This document shows, in pieces, positions 1-10,173 of a stretch of DNA of 56,385 nucleotides; position 1 is the stretch's first letter; each line of letters begins with the position of its first letter. This stretch comes from Deltaproteobacteria bacterium (GTDB taxonomy: Bacteria > Desulfobacterota > Desulfobacteria > Desulfobacterales > ETH-SRB1). The notes beneath the pieces were generated by a model, which made no database searches, was not told the origin of the DNA, and saw only the letters and a program-made list of their open reading frames with translations. The translations under genes and the position numbers were made by a program. Where the stretch lies: positions 1 through 56,385 of the forward strand of contig JAJSZW010000005.1 in assembly GCA_030262895.1 (NCBI GenBank), read 5' to 3'.

Positions 1-1
1 T

Positions 2-199
2 ATTGGGAAAGTCCGTATCCATATCAAAAAGTTGTTGCGAAAGTATCCGGATTGGACAGATCAAGCCATTGCAGAAGAGGCGGCAAAAGAGTTGCAGGTG
101 GAGATTTCGCGTAGCGCTACAGCTCGAATTCGCACCGAGAAACAAGACAAGCAAAGACATAAACAGCCGCTATGCAAGGCAATGAGCTTTACGCTATAA
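2..199 (+). CDS. C-terminal fragment of an unidentified protein truncated by the window edge
   Basis: Open frame from base 2: ...IGKVRIHIKKLLRKYPDWTDQAIAEEAAKELQVEISRSATARIRTEK...; more protein-like than the supplied 3..185 ORF. Confidence 0.4.
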   Translation: MGKVRIHIKKLLRKYPDWTDQAIAEEAAKELQVEISRSATARIRTEKQDKQRHKQPLCKAMSFTL

Positions 200-247
200 C
201 CGATCTTCAGGGAAGACCTTTAATTATAATAAAAACTATGTGTTAGA

Positions 248-430
248 TCAGCGTGTAAAAAATGCAAGAATGCCATGTATAAAAGCGCAGACAAATAAAA
301 TAATTCCTGTTTTTTTGTGAATTCCAAACGATACCTTAATTAAACGCAGACCTGTTCCAAGCTGAAAAACAAGTAAAATAAAATTGCAAATTCCGAGAAT
401 CAAAATAATCGACAATCCGCCGATCTTCAT
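248..430 (-). CDS. small two-TM membrane protein
   Basis: 60 aa, two hydrophobic segments, GGAGG-type RBS upstream (cctcc at ~438). Confidence 0.55.
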   Translation of the reverse strand: MKIGGLSIILILGICNFILLVFQLGTGLRLIKVSFGIHKKTGIILFVCAFIHGILAFFTR

Positions 431-479
431 TAATAGACCTCCTGCAAGTTATTTTATTTGTAGCCGTGAACGCTTACAT

Positions 480-866
480 TTATTTTATAAAAACCTTCTT
501 TATCGCCTTTTTTTTGCTTCCGTGGATATTACAGCTTGCTTCAGCTTCAATTATTACGTCATCAGTTACTATGTATTTAATCTCCCTGGTAAAATTTTTA
601 GCTTTAGGTCTTTTATACTTATGCTTACCATAGTTCCATCTTGCTATCGCTTCACCATCAACCTTTATAGAAACCCATTTTGTATAATGAAAATAATTAT
701 TGGCGCTGTGTGTAACATGGACTTTTATTGTGATTTCAGTTCCTCTTTCAACTGAATTCGGAGCTTCCAGTGAAACCGAGGACTGATTCGCAAAAGCTGC
801 GCCTGATGAAATGCAAAAAATAAAAATAAATACAGCCACGACTAACTCTATTTTCAGTTTTTTCAT
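480..866 (-). CDS. exported desulfoferrodoxin/superoxide-reductase-like iron-binding domain protein
   Basis: Signal peptide, then THSANNYFHYTKWVSI and SCNIHG, resembling the His/His...Cys-x-x-His centre II ligands of desulfoferrodoxin/neelaredoxin. Confidence 0.6.
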   Translation of the reverse strand: MKKLKIELVVAVFIFIFCISSGAAFANQSSVSLEAPNSVERGTEITIKVHVTHSANNYFHYTKWVSIKVDGEAIARWNYGKHKYKRPKAKNFTREIKYIVTDDVIIEAEASCNIHGSKKKAIKKVFIK

Positions 867-943
867 AATCAGTTACTCCTTAAATTTAAGCGCGCTTTTT
901 AAGTAAATTTGCATGACAGCTTAACAATGAATTACTCTATTTG

Positions 944-1109
944 CAACCTAAGTTGAGCGATTTTTTGCGAAGAAATGTGCTAAGATCTTGATGCAGCAAG
1001 GTTTGTGAAAAGCGCAGGCATACCAATGGATATGTCGAGACTTTTCGCAAGTCCTTGATGCGCAAGAGATTGGTGCAGGTCGAGTAAAAAATCGCTCAAT
1101 TTAGGTGTA
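944..1109. repeat. Family A inverted-repeat element (long form)
   Basis: caacctaagttgagcgatttttt ... aaaaaatcgctcaatttaggtg. Confidence 0.8.
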
Positions 1110-1209
1110 ATATATAATTATTGATTTTCACATCTAAAAAGAACTATAGACTAAAAATAAAATTTCAATCTAAAATCTAAACGGTGAACCCTGAACCCTA
1201 AGGATTTGC

Positions 1210-1689
1210 GTGAGCTTAAAACGTTCCATAAAAAGCGGATTCGGATTTGGCCTGACATCCGGTATAATTACGACTCTTGGTTTAATTGTTGGGTTATACT
1301 CGGGTGCTCACTCAAGGAAAGTTATCATAGGCGGCATATTGACAATAGCTGTTGCCGATGCTTTATCCGATGCCCTTGGTATTCATATTGCCGAGGAATC
1401 AAAAAAACATCCGACTATAGAAATATGGGAAGCTACACTTTCAACTCTGTTTTCTAAATTCATTTTTGCAATAACCTTCCTGGTGCCGATGTTGATTTTC
1501 TCTCTTAATCAAGCAATTGTTGCCAGTATAGTATGGGGACTTCTTCTGTTGACTGTTTTTAGTATTTACGTTGCAAATGAACGCGGGGTAAATCCCTGGA
1601 AGGTAGTAATGGAACATATCTCTATTGCCCTGTTGGTCATAATTCTTACATATTATGTGGGAATATTTATATGTCATAATTTTTCATAA
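1210..1689 (+). CDS. VIT1/CCC1-like membrane protein
   Basis: 159 aa, multiple TM; SGIITTLGLIVGLYSG...IGGILTIAVADALSDALGIHIAEES pattern of the VIT family. Confidence 0.6.
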   Translation: MSLKRSIKSGFGFGLTSGIITTLGLIVGLYSGAHSRKVIIGGILTIAVADALSDALGIHIAEESKKHPTIEIWEATLSTLFSKFIFAITFLVPMLIFSLNQAIVASIVWGLLLLTVFSIYVANERGVNPWKVVMEHISIALLVIILTYYVGIFICHNFS

Positions 1690-1755
1690 AAACTTAAACC
1701 GATCAGTATTGACATTTTTTGATACGTAATATGTTAGTTAAAAGGAGGTTAAGCC

Positions 1756-3051
1756 ATGTCAAATAATAGAGTCAACAATTCAATTGACTTTGAAAAGGCT
1801 CTTAAAATCGGCCGTCCGCCAAACATAGTAAAGCTTTTCCCCAATTCAAAAGCATTAATCGTTAGTGGAAAGTTTATAGACAGAGCTATGATTACAAAGG
1901 GTAAAGCAATCGCAATGGCTGCAAATGGTAGAAATTGTTTTGTGATACGTGGAGCTCTTAAGGCCGCTCAGCGCGTAAATTCGCCCATTATCATTGAAAT
2001 CGCCAAGTCAGAAGGTGGCGCAAGTGCCTATTGTGCAGTAAATTACTGGAACATTGCCAGGATTGTTGATGCCATGTGCAATGAGCTGAATATCACGATA
2101 CCGGTAGCTTTGCACGCAGATCATTATGGCATAAAAAAAGATGAAGATATTGAAGAGGCAAAAACAGAAATCCCTACGTTATTTGAAGCAGGAATTACAT
2201 CTATTGCAATAGATGCTTCACACCTGCCTGATGACAAGAATCTACTTGCGAACATTGAGCTAAATCCATTTATCCCTGAATGGGCCGGTCTTGAAACAGA
2301 GGTTGGTGAAATTAAGGGCAAAGAAGGCCTTTCAACAGTGGATGAAGCTTTGTTTCTCATACAGGGCCTAAATGCCAATAATATTTTCCCTGACTGGATA
2401 GCATTAAATAATGGAACGACTCATGGCATAGAGGCAAGCGACCAGGGAATTCAACTAAACCTGACTGCTGAAATCCACAAAGCTTTAGCAAAATACAACA
2501 TGTCTGGTGCACAGCATGGAACATCCGGAAACAGCTCTGAGAGGTTGAGAGAGATAGCAGCTAAAACCAGAACCACCAAAGCAAATGTGGCTACAGCCCT
2601 TCAAATGATTTCATGGGGTCTGGAGGTTAATGATTACGGAAATGCCAGACTTGATAATGATGGCAAGTTTGTCAAGGTAAAAGGCGAAGGCGTTACTGAA
2701 AATATGTGGTCTGAAATGGTTGCCTATGCTGACTCAAAAGGACTTAAAGGAGGGGATTACAAGAAGCTTAACCTGCTGTTTGAAAACAGGCTGCTTGGAC
2801 AGCCAAAAGAGATAAAAGAAAGGATGTCCAAACGAGTCGAAGAATTTATATATAATATGCTTGTAAATGTATTTAATGCACAGGATACAGCTCCTATCGT
2901 TATAAGCTCCATACTTGATTCCGGAACCTATGATCCGGGTCCAAAAACAAAAAGACTTGAAGATCCGGTTGAATGGACGACGGAACGGATTGTTAAAAAA
3001 GCAAAATCCATTATAACCGACAAAGGAGCTAAGGGAAACTTTGACGACTAA
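1756..3051 (+). CDS. fba: class II fructose-bisphosphate aldolase
   Basis: 431 aa; ALHADHYG, GLETEVGEIKGKEG, GAQHGTSGNS motifs; AAAGGAGG RBS. Confidence 0.85.
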   Translation: MSNNRVNNSIDFEKALKIGRPPNIVKLFPNSKALIVSGKFIDRAMITKGKAIAMAANGRNCFVIRGALKAAQRVNSPIIIEIAKSEGGASAYCAVNYWNIARIVDAMCNELNITIPVALHADHYGIKKDEDIEEAKTEIPTLFEAGITSIAIDASHLPDDKNLLANIELNPFIPEWAGLETEVGEIKGKEGLSTVDEALFLIQGLNANNIFPDWIALNNGTTHGIEASDQGIQLNLTAEIHKALAKYNMSGAQHGTSGNSSERLREIAAKTRTTKANVATALQMISWGLEVNDYGNARLDNDGKFVKVKGEGVTENMWSEMVAYADSKGLKGGDYKKLNLLFENRLLGQPKEIKERMSKRVEEFIYNMLVNVFNAQDTAPIVISSILDSGTYDPGPKTKRLEDPVEWTTERIVKKAKSIITDKGAKGNFDD

Positions 3052-3559
3052 AGCGCAGAAAAAATCTTTTTGTCATTTTTGCGGAGCAAGACTTTCTGAA
3101 AAGCAATTGCAAGGAACTATCCGCCTTTTCTGCAAAAACTGCAATGAACCCATTTATGAAAACCCGGTGCCTGCTACCTGCCTTGTCGTGATTGATAATA
3201 AGGAAAGAATATTGCTCGTTAAAAGAAGCATAGAGCCAAAAATTGGCTTCTGGTGTTTGCCTGGGGGGTTTATTGAGCTTGGCGAGACGCCCGGACAAGG
3301 TGCTTTAAGAGAGCTAAAAGAAGAAACCTGCCTTTCAGGTAAAATCGAGATGCTTCTCGGAGTTACAACAAACATCAGTCCAAAATATCATAGCGTGCTT
3401 ATGGTCGGTTATCTTGTAAAAAATTATAATGGTATCCTTAAACCAGGCGACGATGCATCTGATGCGGCTTATTTTAATTATAACGATCTGCCGGAAATTG
3501 CCTTTGAAAGTCATATGAGCTTTATCAGAATATATTATTCGGCCTATGCTTGTCATTAA
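3041..3559 (+). CDS. NUDIX hydrolase with N-terminal zinc ribbon
   Basis: CHFCGARL...CKNC plus Nudix box GGFIELGETPGQGALRELKEET; overlaps the aldolase 3' end. Confidence 0.88.
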   Translation: MTTKAQKKSFCHFCGARLSEKQLQGTIRLFCKNCNEPIYENPVPATCLVVIDNKERILLVKRSIEPKIGFWCLPGGFIELGETPGQGALRELKEETCLSGKIEMLLGVTTNISPKYHSVLMVGYLVKNYNGILKPGDDASDAAYFNYNDLPEIAFESHMSFIRIYYSAYACH

Positions 3560-3570
3560 TCAGGTATGCT

Positions 3571-3795
3571 GGATGGAGCCCCATAAGCACTAACTTAAAT
3601 AAAAAAGACATTAATAATTAACCAGTAATTGTTGAATATTGATTATTAACTATGGCAAAAGGCGATGATATTCATGACCGAACTGTGCAGAATAATAAGT
3701 GTAAGCGCGAAGATTTCTCAAGGACGAATGGAAAAATAATCAATAATCAATTGTTAATAACTAATTTTTAACTTAGTGCTTATAGGATGGAGTCC
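3571..3795. repeat. inverted-repeat element with arms (C)ATAAGCACTAAcTTAAA
   Basis: ggatggagccccataagcactaacttaaa ... tttttaacttagtgcttataggatggagtcc. Confidence 0.6.
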
Positions 3796-4262
3796 TGGAT
3801 TATAAATTAGAAGATAACTATGCACATACCTTCTTATAAAATACATAACGTTCTCAAAGTATTCAGCGAACGGCTACACACAAAGTAAAACTTCTGAGCA
3901 AAATAAATCTCAGGAACAAATACCAACCATAAAAGGAATCAATAAAGCATCTGACTTGGGCGCTAAAAATATCTGACCCACTTATGCCAACAATTAGTGA
4001 CCCAGTTTATGCGCAGGGATAAGCAGAATGATCATGGCAAAAAGATTTGCTGGTGATTTGGGGGTGTGATGGTGAAATTATATGGATCAGGTGAAGGGTG
4101 GGAGAGATAGATAGAGACGTGTTATTCGGAAGAGCCAACACGAAGAAAAAAAACTCCCGACTCTGCTTATTGATGCCGGGATTAACTTATCTCAATCTTT
4201 GCCGATTTTTTGTTACGAATAATTGCTCCGCCCCCCTAATTCCTGGTACCCGATCCCTGCAT

Positions 4263-4850
4263 TTATATCTTATAAATTATCCTTTCGTCAGTAATTATTA
4301 TATCTACATGTTTGTCATGTGATTCAACAGGAACTTGCTGAATAATCTGGCACTCAAGAGCTAACGCAACTTTTCTGGTTGTTGCAGAAAGTTTAGGGAT
4401 AAATCTGTCGTAATATCCTTCTCCGGTTCCTATCCTTCCCCCCTTTTCGTCAAAAGCAACCCCCGGGATAATTGCTAAATCAATACAGTCAACAGGTACG
4501 ATTTTGCAGCGGTTTATATCCGGTTCCAGGATGCCTTTCGGACCAGTTATCAGGTCATTATCAGGGTCATCAACTTTCATCAATTTTATTTTATGTTTTT
4601 TGATATCAAAGGCAGGAAGAATTACAATTTTATTGTGGTCAAAACATCTTTTAATAATATTACCGGATTTAAGCTCTGTTTTATTATCGACATAAAGCAA
4701 AACAATTTTTGCTTCAAGAAAGTTTGCAAATTCAAACAAGTTGTCCTCAACTTGTTTGGTTTTTTTTGCTATTTCTTTGTCAGAAAGATTTTCAAGTATC
4801 GTTGCAATATTATTGCGTATTCCTTGTTTTTTTTCTCGAATTTCCTCCAT
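4263..4850 (-). CDS. 5-formyltetrahydrofolate cyclo-ligase
   Basis: MEEIREKKQGIRNNIATILENL...; IIPGVAFDEKGGRIGTGEGYYDRF; upstream residues in the supplied ORF derive from a repeat. Confidence 0.85.
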   Translation of the reverse strand: MEEIREKKQGIRNNIATILENLSDKEIAKKTKQVEDNLFEFANFLEAKIVLLYVDNKTELKSGNIIKRCFDHNKIVILPAFDIKKHKIKLMKVDDPDNDLITGPKGILEPDINRCKIVPVDCIDLAIIPGVAFDEKGGRIGTGEGYYDRFIPKLSATTRKVALALECQIIQQVPVESHDKHVDIIITDERIIYKI

Positions 4851-4874
4851 ATTATTTCTCCAGAGTAAATTTAG

Positions 4875-5023
4875 GTAAGCGTTCACGGAACGTTTTATCA
4901 AAGTCATTCCAGACCATATCTGTTAACGCTTCTGCTGGTTTGTAAACATCCAGCTCGTAAACTCGTTTTATCTCTCCCAAATTTCTATTTTCCAATTTCA
5001 AGTTTCAAGCCGTGAACGGCTAC
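4875..5023. repeat. Family C inverted-repeat element copy 1
   Basis: GTAAGCGTTCACGGAACG ... AGCCGTGAACGGCTAC. Confidence 0.8.
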
Positions 5024-5110
5024 TAATTTTTTAGTCTATACCAATTAGGGCATTAAAGTCAAGACAACTCGCAATAATCATTGACCAAACAATTGCTCTA
5101 TGATAATTTT

Positions 5111-5193
5111 CAACCTAAGTTGAGCCATTTTTTTCGAAGAAATGTGCCAAGAATTTGATGCAGGTCGAGTAAAAAATGGCTCAACTTAGGTTG
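5111..5193. repeat. Family A inverted-repeat element (short form)
   Basis: CAACCTAAGTTGAGCCATTTTTT ... AAAAAATGGCTCAACTTAGGTTG, perfect 23-bp arms. Confidence 0.9.
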
Positions 5194-5274
5194 AAATAGT
5201 ATGAGTTATTTGTATAATGCCCATTTTTGACCGAGCCCTTACAATAGCTGTTATTTTAAAAACATAGGTATTTT

Positions 5275-6558
5275 ATGCTGGAAATCAAGTTTGTTATTCA
5301 AAATTTGTCTTTAGTTCAAGAAGTTCTTTCATTGCGAGGTGAAACAGCGGATCTTAAAAGTTTAGCAAGTTGCGATGTAAAACGCAGAGATATTCTTCTT
5401 GAGATAGAAGCTTTGAGGCATAGACGCAACAAGGTCTCCGAACAGATAGCAATGATGAAAAAGGAGGGTGAAGACACAGAAAATTTTGTAAATGAAATGC
5501 GTAAAGTTTCGGGCCGGATTAAGAATTTAGAGAAATTTTTGACCGAAATGGAAGAAAAAGTAAAAAACATCCTTATTGGACTGCCTAATATACCCCACAC
5601 TTCTGTTCCTGCAGGAACAGATAGTTCTGAAAATAAAACCATAAAGCAAGTTGGAAAATGTCCGGATTTCGGCTTCGAACCCAAACCCCATTGGTCATTA
5701 GGCGAAAGCCTTGGAATTTTCGATTTTGACAGAGCTTCCAGGATTACCGGTGCGCGCTTTCCGCTTTATTTCGGAGCCGGAGCAAGGTTGGAAAGAGCTT
5801 TAATCAATTTCATGCTCGATATTCACACCACAGAGCATGGTTATAAAGAAACCCTTCCTCCTTTTATTGTGAACCGGCAAAGCATGACCAACACCGGCCA
5901 GCTCCCAAAGTTTGAGGAAGATCTCTTTAAACTGGAAGGGTGGGATTATTTCATGATCCCTACTGCCGAAGTTCCGGTTACCAATATTCATCAGGGCGAG
6001 ATTCTGGATGAAGATTTGCTGCCGATTATGTATACTGCCTATACCCCCTGTTTTCGCAGCGAAGCAGGTTCTTATGGAAAGGATACAAGAGGATTGATCA
6101 GACAGCACCAGTTCAATAAGGTAGAACTGGTAAAGTTCGCCAGGCCCGAAACTTCTTATGATGAACTTGAAAAACTCTTAAACGATGCTGAAACAATTCT
6201 TAAGAAGCTGAATCTTCCCTATCAGGTGGTTGATCTTTGTACCGGAGATCTGGGCTTTTCCGCAGCCAAGACATATGATATTGAAGTCTGGATGCCTGCC
6301 CTGGGTGTTTATAGAGAAATTTCGTCTTGCAGTAATTTTGAAAGCTTTCAGGCAAGGCGTGCAAATATCAGGTTCAGGAGAAAAGGGAAAAAAGGAACCG
6401 AACTTGTCCATACATTGAATGGATCAGGAGTTGCTGTTGGGCGCACGGTTGCGGCTATACTTGAAAACTTCCAGCAGCCGGACGGGTCTGTAATAATTCC
6501 AGAAGCACTTCAACCATATATGAAGACTTCGTCAATTCAAAAAGAGGTAATAGTTTAG
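5275..6558 (+). CDS. serS: seryl-tRNA synthetase
   Basis: 427 aa; coiled-coil N-terminus, [48 protein letters not shown]. Confidence 0.95.
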   Translation: MLEIKFVIQNLSLVQEVLSLRGETADLKSLASCDVKRRDILLEIEALRHRRNKVSEQIAMMKKEGEDTENFVNEMRKVSGRIKNLEKFLTEMEEKVKNILIGLPNIPHTSVPAGTDSSENKTIKQVGKCPDFGFEPKPHWSLGESLGIFDFDRASRITGARFPLYFGAGARLERALINFMLDIHTTEHGYKETLPPFIVNRQSMTNTGQLPKFEEDLFKLEGWDYFMIPTAEVPVTNIHQGEILDEDLLPIMYTAYTPCFRSEAGSYGKDTRGLIRQHQFNKVELVKFARPETSYDELEKLLNDAETILKKLNLPYQVVDLCTGDLGFSAAKTYDIEVWMPALGVYREISSCSNFESFQARRANIRFRRKGKKGTELVHTLNGSGVAVGRTVAAILENFQQPDGSVIIPEALQPYMKTSSIQKEVIV

Positions 6559-6677
6559 CCACAAAGGCACTAAGACACCAAGGGTATAATATAATTTTCT
6601 TAAAATTAATAAGTTAGGGATTTTTCGCAATTTATCAATCATATTCCTGCTTTGTGCCTTTGTGGCCGAACCGTTAC
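6547..6677. repeat. Family D inverted-repeat element copy 1
   Basis: gtaatagtttagccacaaaggcactaagacac ... tttgtgcctttgtggccgaaccgttac. Confidence 0.85.
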
Positions 6678-6692
6678 AGAAAGAATTTACTC

Positions 6693-8210
6693 ATGAAACT
6701 TGAAAATTTTCCGGAAGATATCCAGCCATATCTAATTCCCGACCTGACTTCTGATGAGGGAGGGAGGCTTATATATCGCTGTTTGGAATGCGGGCTGGAA
6801 TACGGCATTGAGAAGTTGCTATACACATGTCCGGAATGCGGACAGGTATTGCTTATTTATGATGCAAATTTTGACAGGCTTAAAAAAATTTCGGGAGAAT
6901 TATGGCACAGAATTTTTGATTATCGCAAGATGCTCAAAATTTCCGCTCTAAAAGGAATTTATTTATACCACGAATTTATTGGTCCAATTATACCCCTGGA
7001 TTCCATTGTTTATCTGGGGGAAGGTCATACACCTGTTGTTGAAGCAAATTCTTTTTTGCAGAAAAAGGCAGGAATTAGATTTTACTTTAAAAATGATGGC
7101 CAGAATCCAAGTGCGTCTTTTAAAGACAGGGGCATGGCAAGCGCTTTTAGTTATATCCAATTTATAGTCAGCAAAGGATATATTTCTTCTGATGTGCTGG
7201 CAATATGCGCTTCTACGGGAGATACTTCCGCATCTGCGGCATTATATGCATCTTATCTTAAGCCTCATGTAAAATCTGCGGTACTTCTTCCCCATAAGAA
7301 AGTAACTCCGCAGCAGTTGTCCCAGCCCTTGGGAAGCGGGGCATCGGTATTTGAAATTCCAGGTGTGTTTGACGACTGCATGAAGGTTGTTGAAGCTTTG
7401 TCGGAGAAATATAATGTAGCGCTGTTAAACTCCAAAAATGCCTGGAGGATACTTGGCCAGGAGTCATATTCATATGAAATCGCCCAGGATTTTGAATATG
7501 ATATGAGCGACAAAGTCGTAATATTACCTATCGGCAATGCAGGTAATATTACAGCAGTTATGAGCGGATTTTTAAAGTTTTATGAAACAGGAATTATAAA
7601 TACATTGCCAAAAATAATTGGTGTGCAGTCAAAGCATGCCAATCCTGTTTACAAATATTACCTGGAACCTGATGCGGGAAAACGGGAATTTGTTCCTGTA
7701 ACAGTAAGGTCCAGCGTGGCTCAGGCTGCTATGATCGGCAACCCTGTATCAATGCCCCGTGTAATTCATCTGGTTGACATTTATAACAGCATGTCTGACA
7801 AACAAAAGGTATTTTTTGTTGAGGTGTCTGAGCAGGACATCATGGACTGGGAACTTTTAGCAAATCGGAACGGGCACATTGCATGTACCCATGGCGGCGA
7901 ATCTCTGGCAGCTCTTGTTTCAGCATATGAACAAGGGATTATAGAAAAAAATGATGTTGCCATCGTTGATTCAACCGCTCATGCACTGAAATTTTCGGGT
8001 TTTCAGAAGATGTATTTTGAAAACAGCTTTCCGGAAGAATTTGAAATTTCTCCAAACCCGGATTTAATTAATTCCCCTGTTTTTATCCGGCCAAAAGACC
8101 TTGAAAAGGTTCCTGCGCCCGGCAAGCCGTTAACTGGAGAAGATTTTAAACAGTTTGTCGAACGTACATCAGAAGAAATCGCAAATGCGTTGGATCTGAA
8201 AAAAGTGTAA
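6693..8210 (+). CDS. thrC: threonine synthase
   Basis: CLECGLEY/CPECG zinc-ribbon N-terminus; NPSASFKDRGMASA, CASTGDTSASAALYASY PLP-site motifs; start placed at MKLENFPEDIQPY. Confidence 0.88.
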   Translation: MKLENFPEDIQPYLIPDLTSDEGGRLIYRCLECGLEYGIEKLLYTCPECGQVLLIYDANFDRLKKISGELWHRIFDYRKMLKISALKGIYLYHEFIGPIIPLDSIVYLGEGHTPVVEANSFLQKKAGIRFYFKNDGQNPSASFKDRGMASAFSYIQFIVSKGYISSDVLAICASTGDTSASAALYASYLKPHVKSAVLLPHKKVTPQQLSQPLGSGASVFEIPGVFDDCMKVVEALSEKYNVALLNSKNAWRILGQESYSYEIAQDFEYDMSDKVVILPIGNAGNITAVMSGFLKFYETGIINTLPKIIGVQSKHANPVYKYYLEPDAGKREFVPVTVRSSVAQAAMIGNPVSMPRVIHLVDIYNSMSDKQKVFFVEVSEQDIMDWELLANRNGHIACTHGGESLAALVSAYEQGIIEKNDVAIVDSTAHALKFSGFQKMYFENSFPEEFEISPNPDLINSPVFIRPKDLEKVPAPGKPLTGEDFKQFVERTSEEIANALDLKKV

Positions 8211-8373
8211 CGGTTTAGCCACTAAGGCACAAAGACACAAAACAAAGGGGGATATGAATTTTAAACCTTAGCCACGATATAGGAGACACCCAATAACGTT
8301 GTGTGTAAAAAAAGCATCAAGAGAATTATATTATAATCTTGGTGTCTTAGTGTCTTTGTGGCTGGATTATTAC
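8207..8373. repeat. Family D inverted-repeat element copy 2
   Basis: gtaacggtttagccactaaggcacaaagacac ... ggtgtcttagtgtctttgtggctggattattac. Confidence 0.85.
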
Positions 8374-8394
8374 AAAAAAATAGTTGCCTATAGA

Positions 8395-10173
8395 ATGTTT
8401 AAATCATTAATTTCTATCTTTCTATGTTTAATAATATTTACCATAAGCCCTCTTTATGATGTAAACGCAGCTTTTTTATATAAAAGCTATGTGATTCGTA
8501 AAGATACGGGGCGAGATATTTTGTGCGATCCTTATATCGTTCAGAAAGATGATTGGCTATTTAAACTTTTCGGGCAAAGAGGTGAAATTTCACAAAAGGA
8601 TTTCCCTGAATTTGTAAGCATATTTAAACGTATTAATCCTCACATTCGTAACATAAATAAAATTTTACCCGATCAGCATATTTTTATTCCCTTAAAGATA
8701 TTGAGCCGGGACTCCATGATGGGCCAATCTTCCGGCATAGTTACCATCCCGTTTGTAACCATCTCAAATATACCTGAAATTCTAAAAAACCACTCAATTG
8801 AATATACAGTAAAAGAAGGGGATTATTTGGCAAAAATAGTTGCACAAGGCTACAAGATACATAATACAAAATCATATGATAAAAAAAAGAGATTATACAG
8901 GGAAGGAATGAAATTGTTCAGACTTATCAATCCAGGGGTTGTTGATCCGAATCTTATTCATACCGGCCAGACAATTTATATTCCCAATCCATCCATTAGA
9001 AACCAGCCCTGGTATAAATCCCTTTTTGATGCTTCCGGCAATATTGTAGAAGAAATTGCGCTGAGCGGTACAGCTACTTCTCGCACAAGAGAGACAGCGG
9101 CAGTTGCGGCTGTAGCAACAAAAGAAGATATTGCGCCATCTCCTTTTAGGCAACTGGCTCATGCTCTGGATGCAAGGCTCCTGAATAAAGGCACATACTA
9201 CTTTCCAATGCAGGGAGAAGATGATTTCAGTTTAGATCTTTCCAAGTTTCCTGTTATAGACCTTAAAAATCAAAGCAGAATAATTTTTCAAGAAGATGAT
9301 ATGCAGGAATATGCTTTGAATGCGATAAGGTCATTTTGGAAGAATGTAATAATTGTTCCAGCTTCTCAGAAATCATCTTTAGACCAACTGTTTGATTCGG
9401 TTATTAATTCAGTATTTAAAGATAGTATAAAAAACAAATTCTCATTTTCAGATCAGGGCATGGAAGTAAATATCACTGCAAGGTGGATAATTGAGAAGCA
9501 ATTGGGCGATGAAAATAAAGCTCATCCTGTTTGTATGAATTTTATTGAAAATCCGGATGAACGCACACCGGTCTCAATTTGTCGCTATCTTGAATCGCAA
9601 GGTGTAATTGTTAAAGACATAATCAAAGATGGAAAAAATACAAAAAAAGATAAGAAAGAAGATGTTAACTACCGGCAATCCGATAAAAACATAACCTTTA
9701 TCAACACGCTGGAAACAAAAGACATTGTTAATGATTTGCTTAAAGCGATGGGTTATAAATATGAGCAAGATATCAACATTACATTTCCATATGAAGGGAT
9801 TCAGGTTGAAGCATTATCAAACCTCATATCGTTAGATGATGCTCCGCTGATTGTTGACTTCGGAAATATTTATGGCGAGGCAATAATTGCTATTAAAAAA
9901 GCCGGCATGGAGGTTGTTCAGATAGATACAGGGGATAATATAAATACCGTTATACAAAAACTTCTTAAAGGTATTGGGCTTGATTACACAATCGATCCAA
10001 TATTTTTTGTTGCGAAACGGCCTGAAAAATATAATATTTCGTTAACCATACCGGGATTTCTGGTTGCAGATTCAGAGGGCAACAACATAATTATAGCGAC
10101 AGTTCCTTTACATAAGGAGCTTGTTCAATTTTTAAGGGATAGAGATTTAAAAGTAGTGACAATAAGTTCGTAA
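8395..10173 (+). CDS. exported LysM-domain protein
   Basis: Signal peptide MFKSLISIFLCLIIF; YTVKEGDYLAKIVAQGY...LFRLINPGVVDPNLIHTGQTIYIP; supplied start lies inside the Family D repeat. Confidence 0.7.
   Translation: MFKSLISIFLCLIIFTISPLYDVNAAFLYKSYVIRKDTGRDILCDPYIVQKDDWLFKLFGQRGEISQKDFPEFVSIFKRINPHIRNINKILPDQHIFIPLKILSRDSMMGQSSGIVTIPFVTISNIPEILKNHSIEYTVKEGDYLAKIVAQGYKIHNTKSYDKKKRLYREGMKLFRLINPGVVDPNLIHTGQTIYIPNPSIRNQPWYKSLFDASGNIVEEIALSGTATSRTRETAAVAAVATKEDIAPSPFRQLAHALDARLLNKGTYYFPMQGEDDFSLDLSKFPVIDLKNQSRIIFQEDDMQEYALNAIRSFWKNVIIVPASQKSSLDQLFDSVINSVFKDSIKNKFSFSDQGMEVNITARWIIEKQLGDENKAHPVCMNFIENPDERTPVSICRYLESQGVIVKDIIKDGKNTKKDKKEDVNYRQSDKNITFINTLETKDIVNDLLKAMGYKYEQDINITFPYEGIQVEALSNLISLDDAPLIVDFGNIYGEAIIAIKKAGMEVVQIDTGDNINTVIQKLLKGIGLDYTIDPIFFVAKRPEKYNISLTIPGFLVADSEGNNIIIATVPLHKELVQFLRDRDLKVVTISS

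Noticed and set aside
4010-4080. TGGCAAAAAGATTTGC as a sigma-54 promoter
   Set aside because: Spacing between the GG and GC elements is 11 rather than 10, and no gene starts downstream.
3960-4260. Possible decayed insertion-sequence region (ctgacccactta... tgacccagttt)
   Set aside because: No transposase fragment or paired terminal repeats could be read.
4098-4322. ORF 4098..4322 as a gene
   Set aside because: No recognisable domain or RBS; overlaps the end of the cyclo-ligase gene on the other strand.
8299-8394. N-terminal extension of the LysM ORF
   Set aside because: Encoded by the Family D repeat; the signal peptide begins at the internal Met at 8395.
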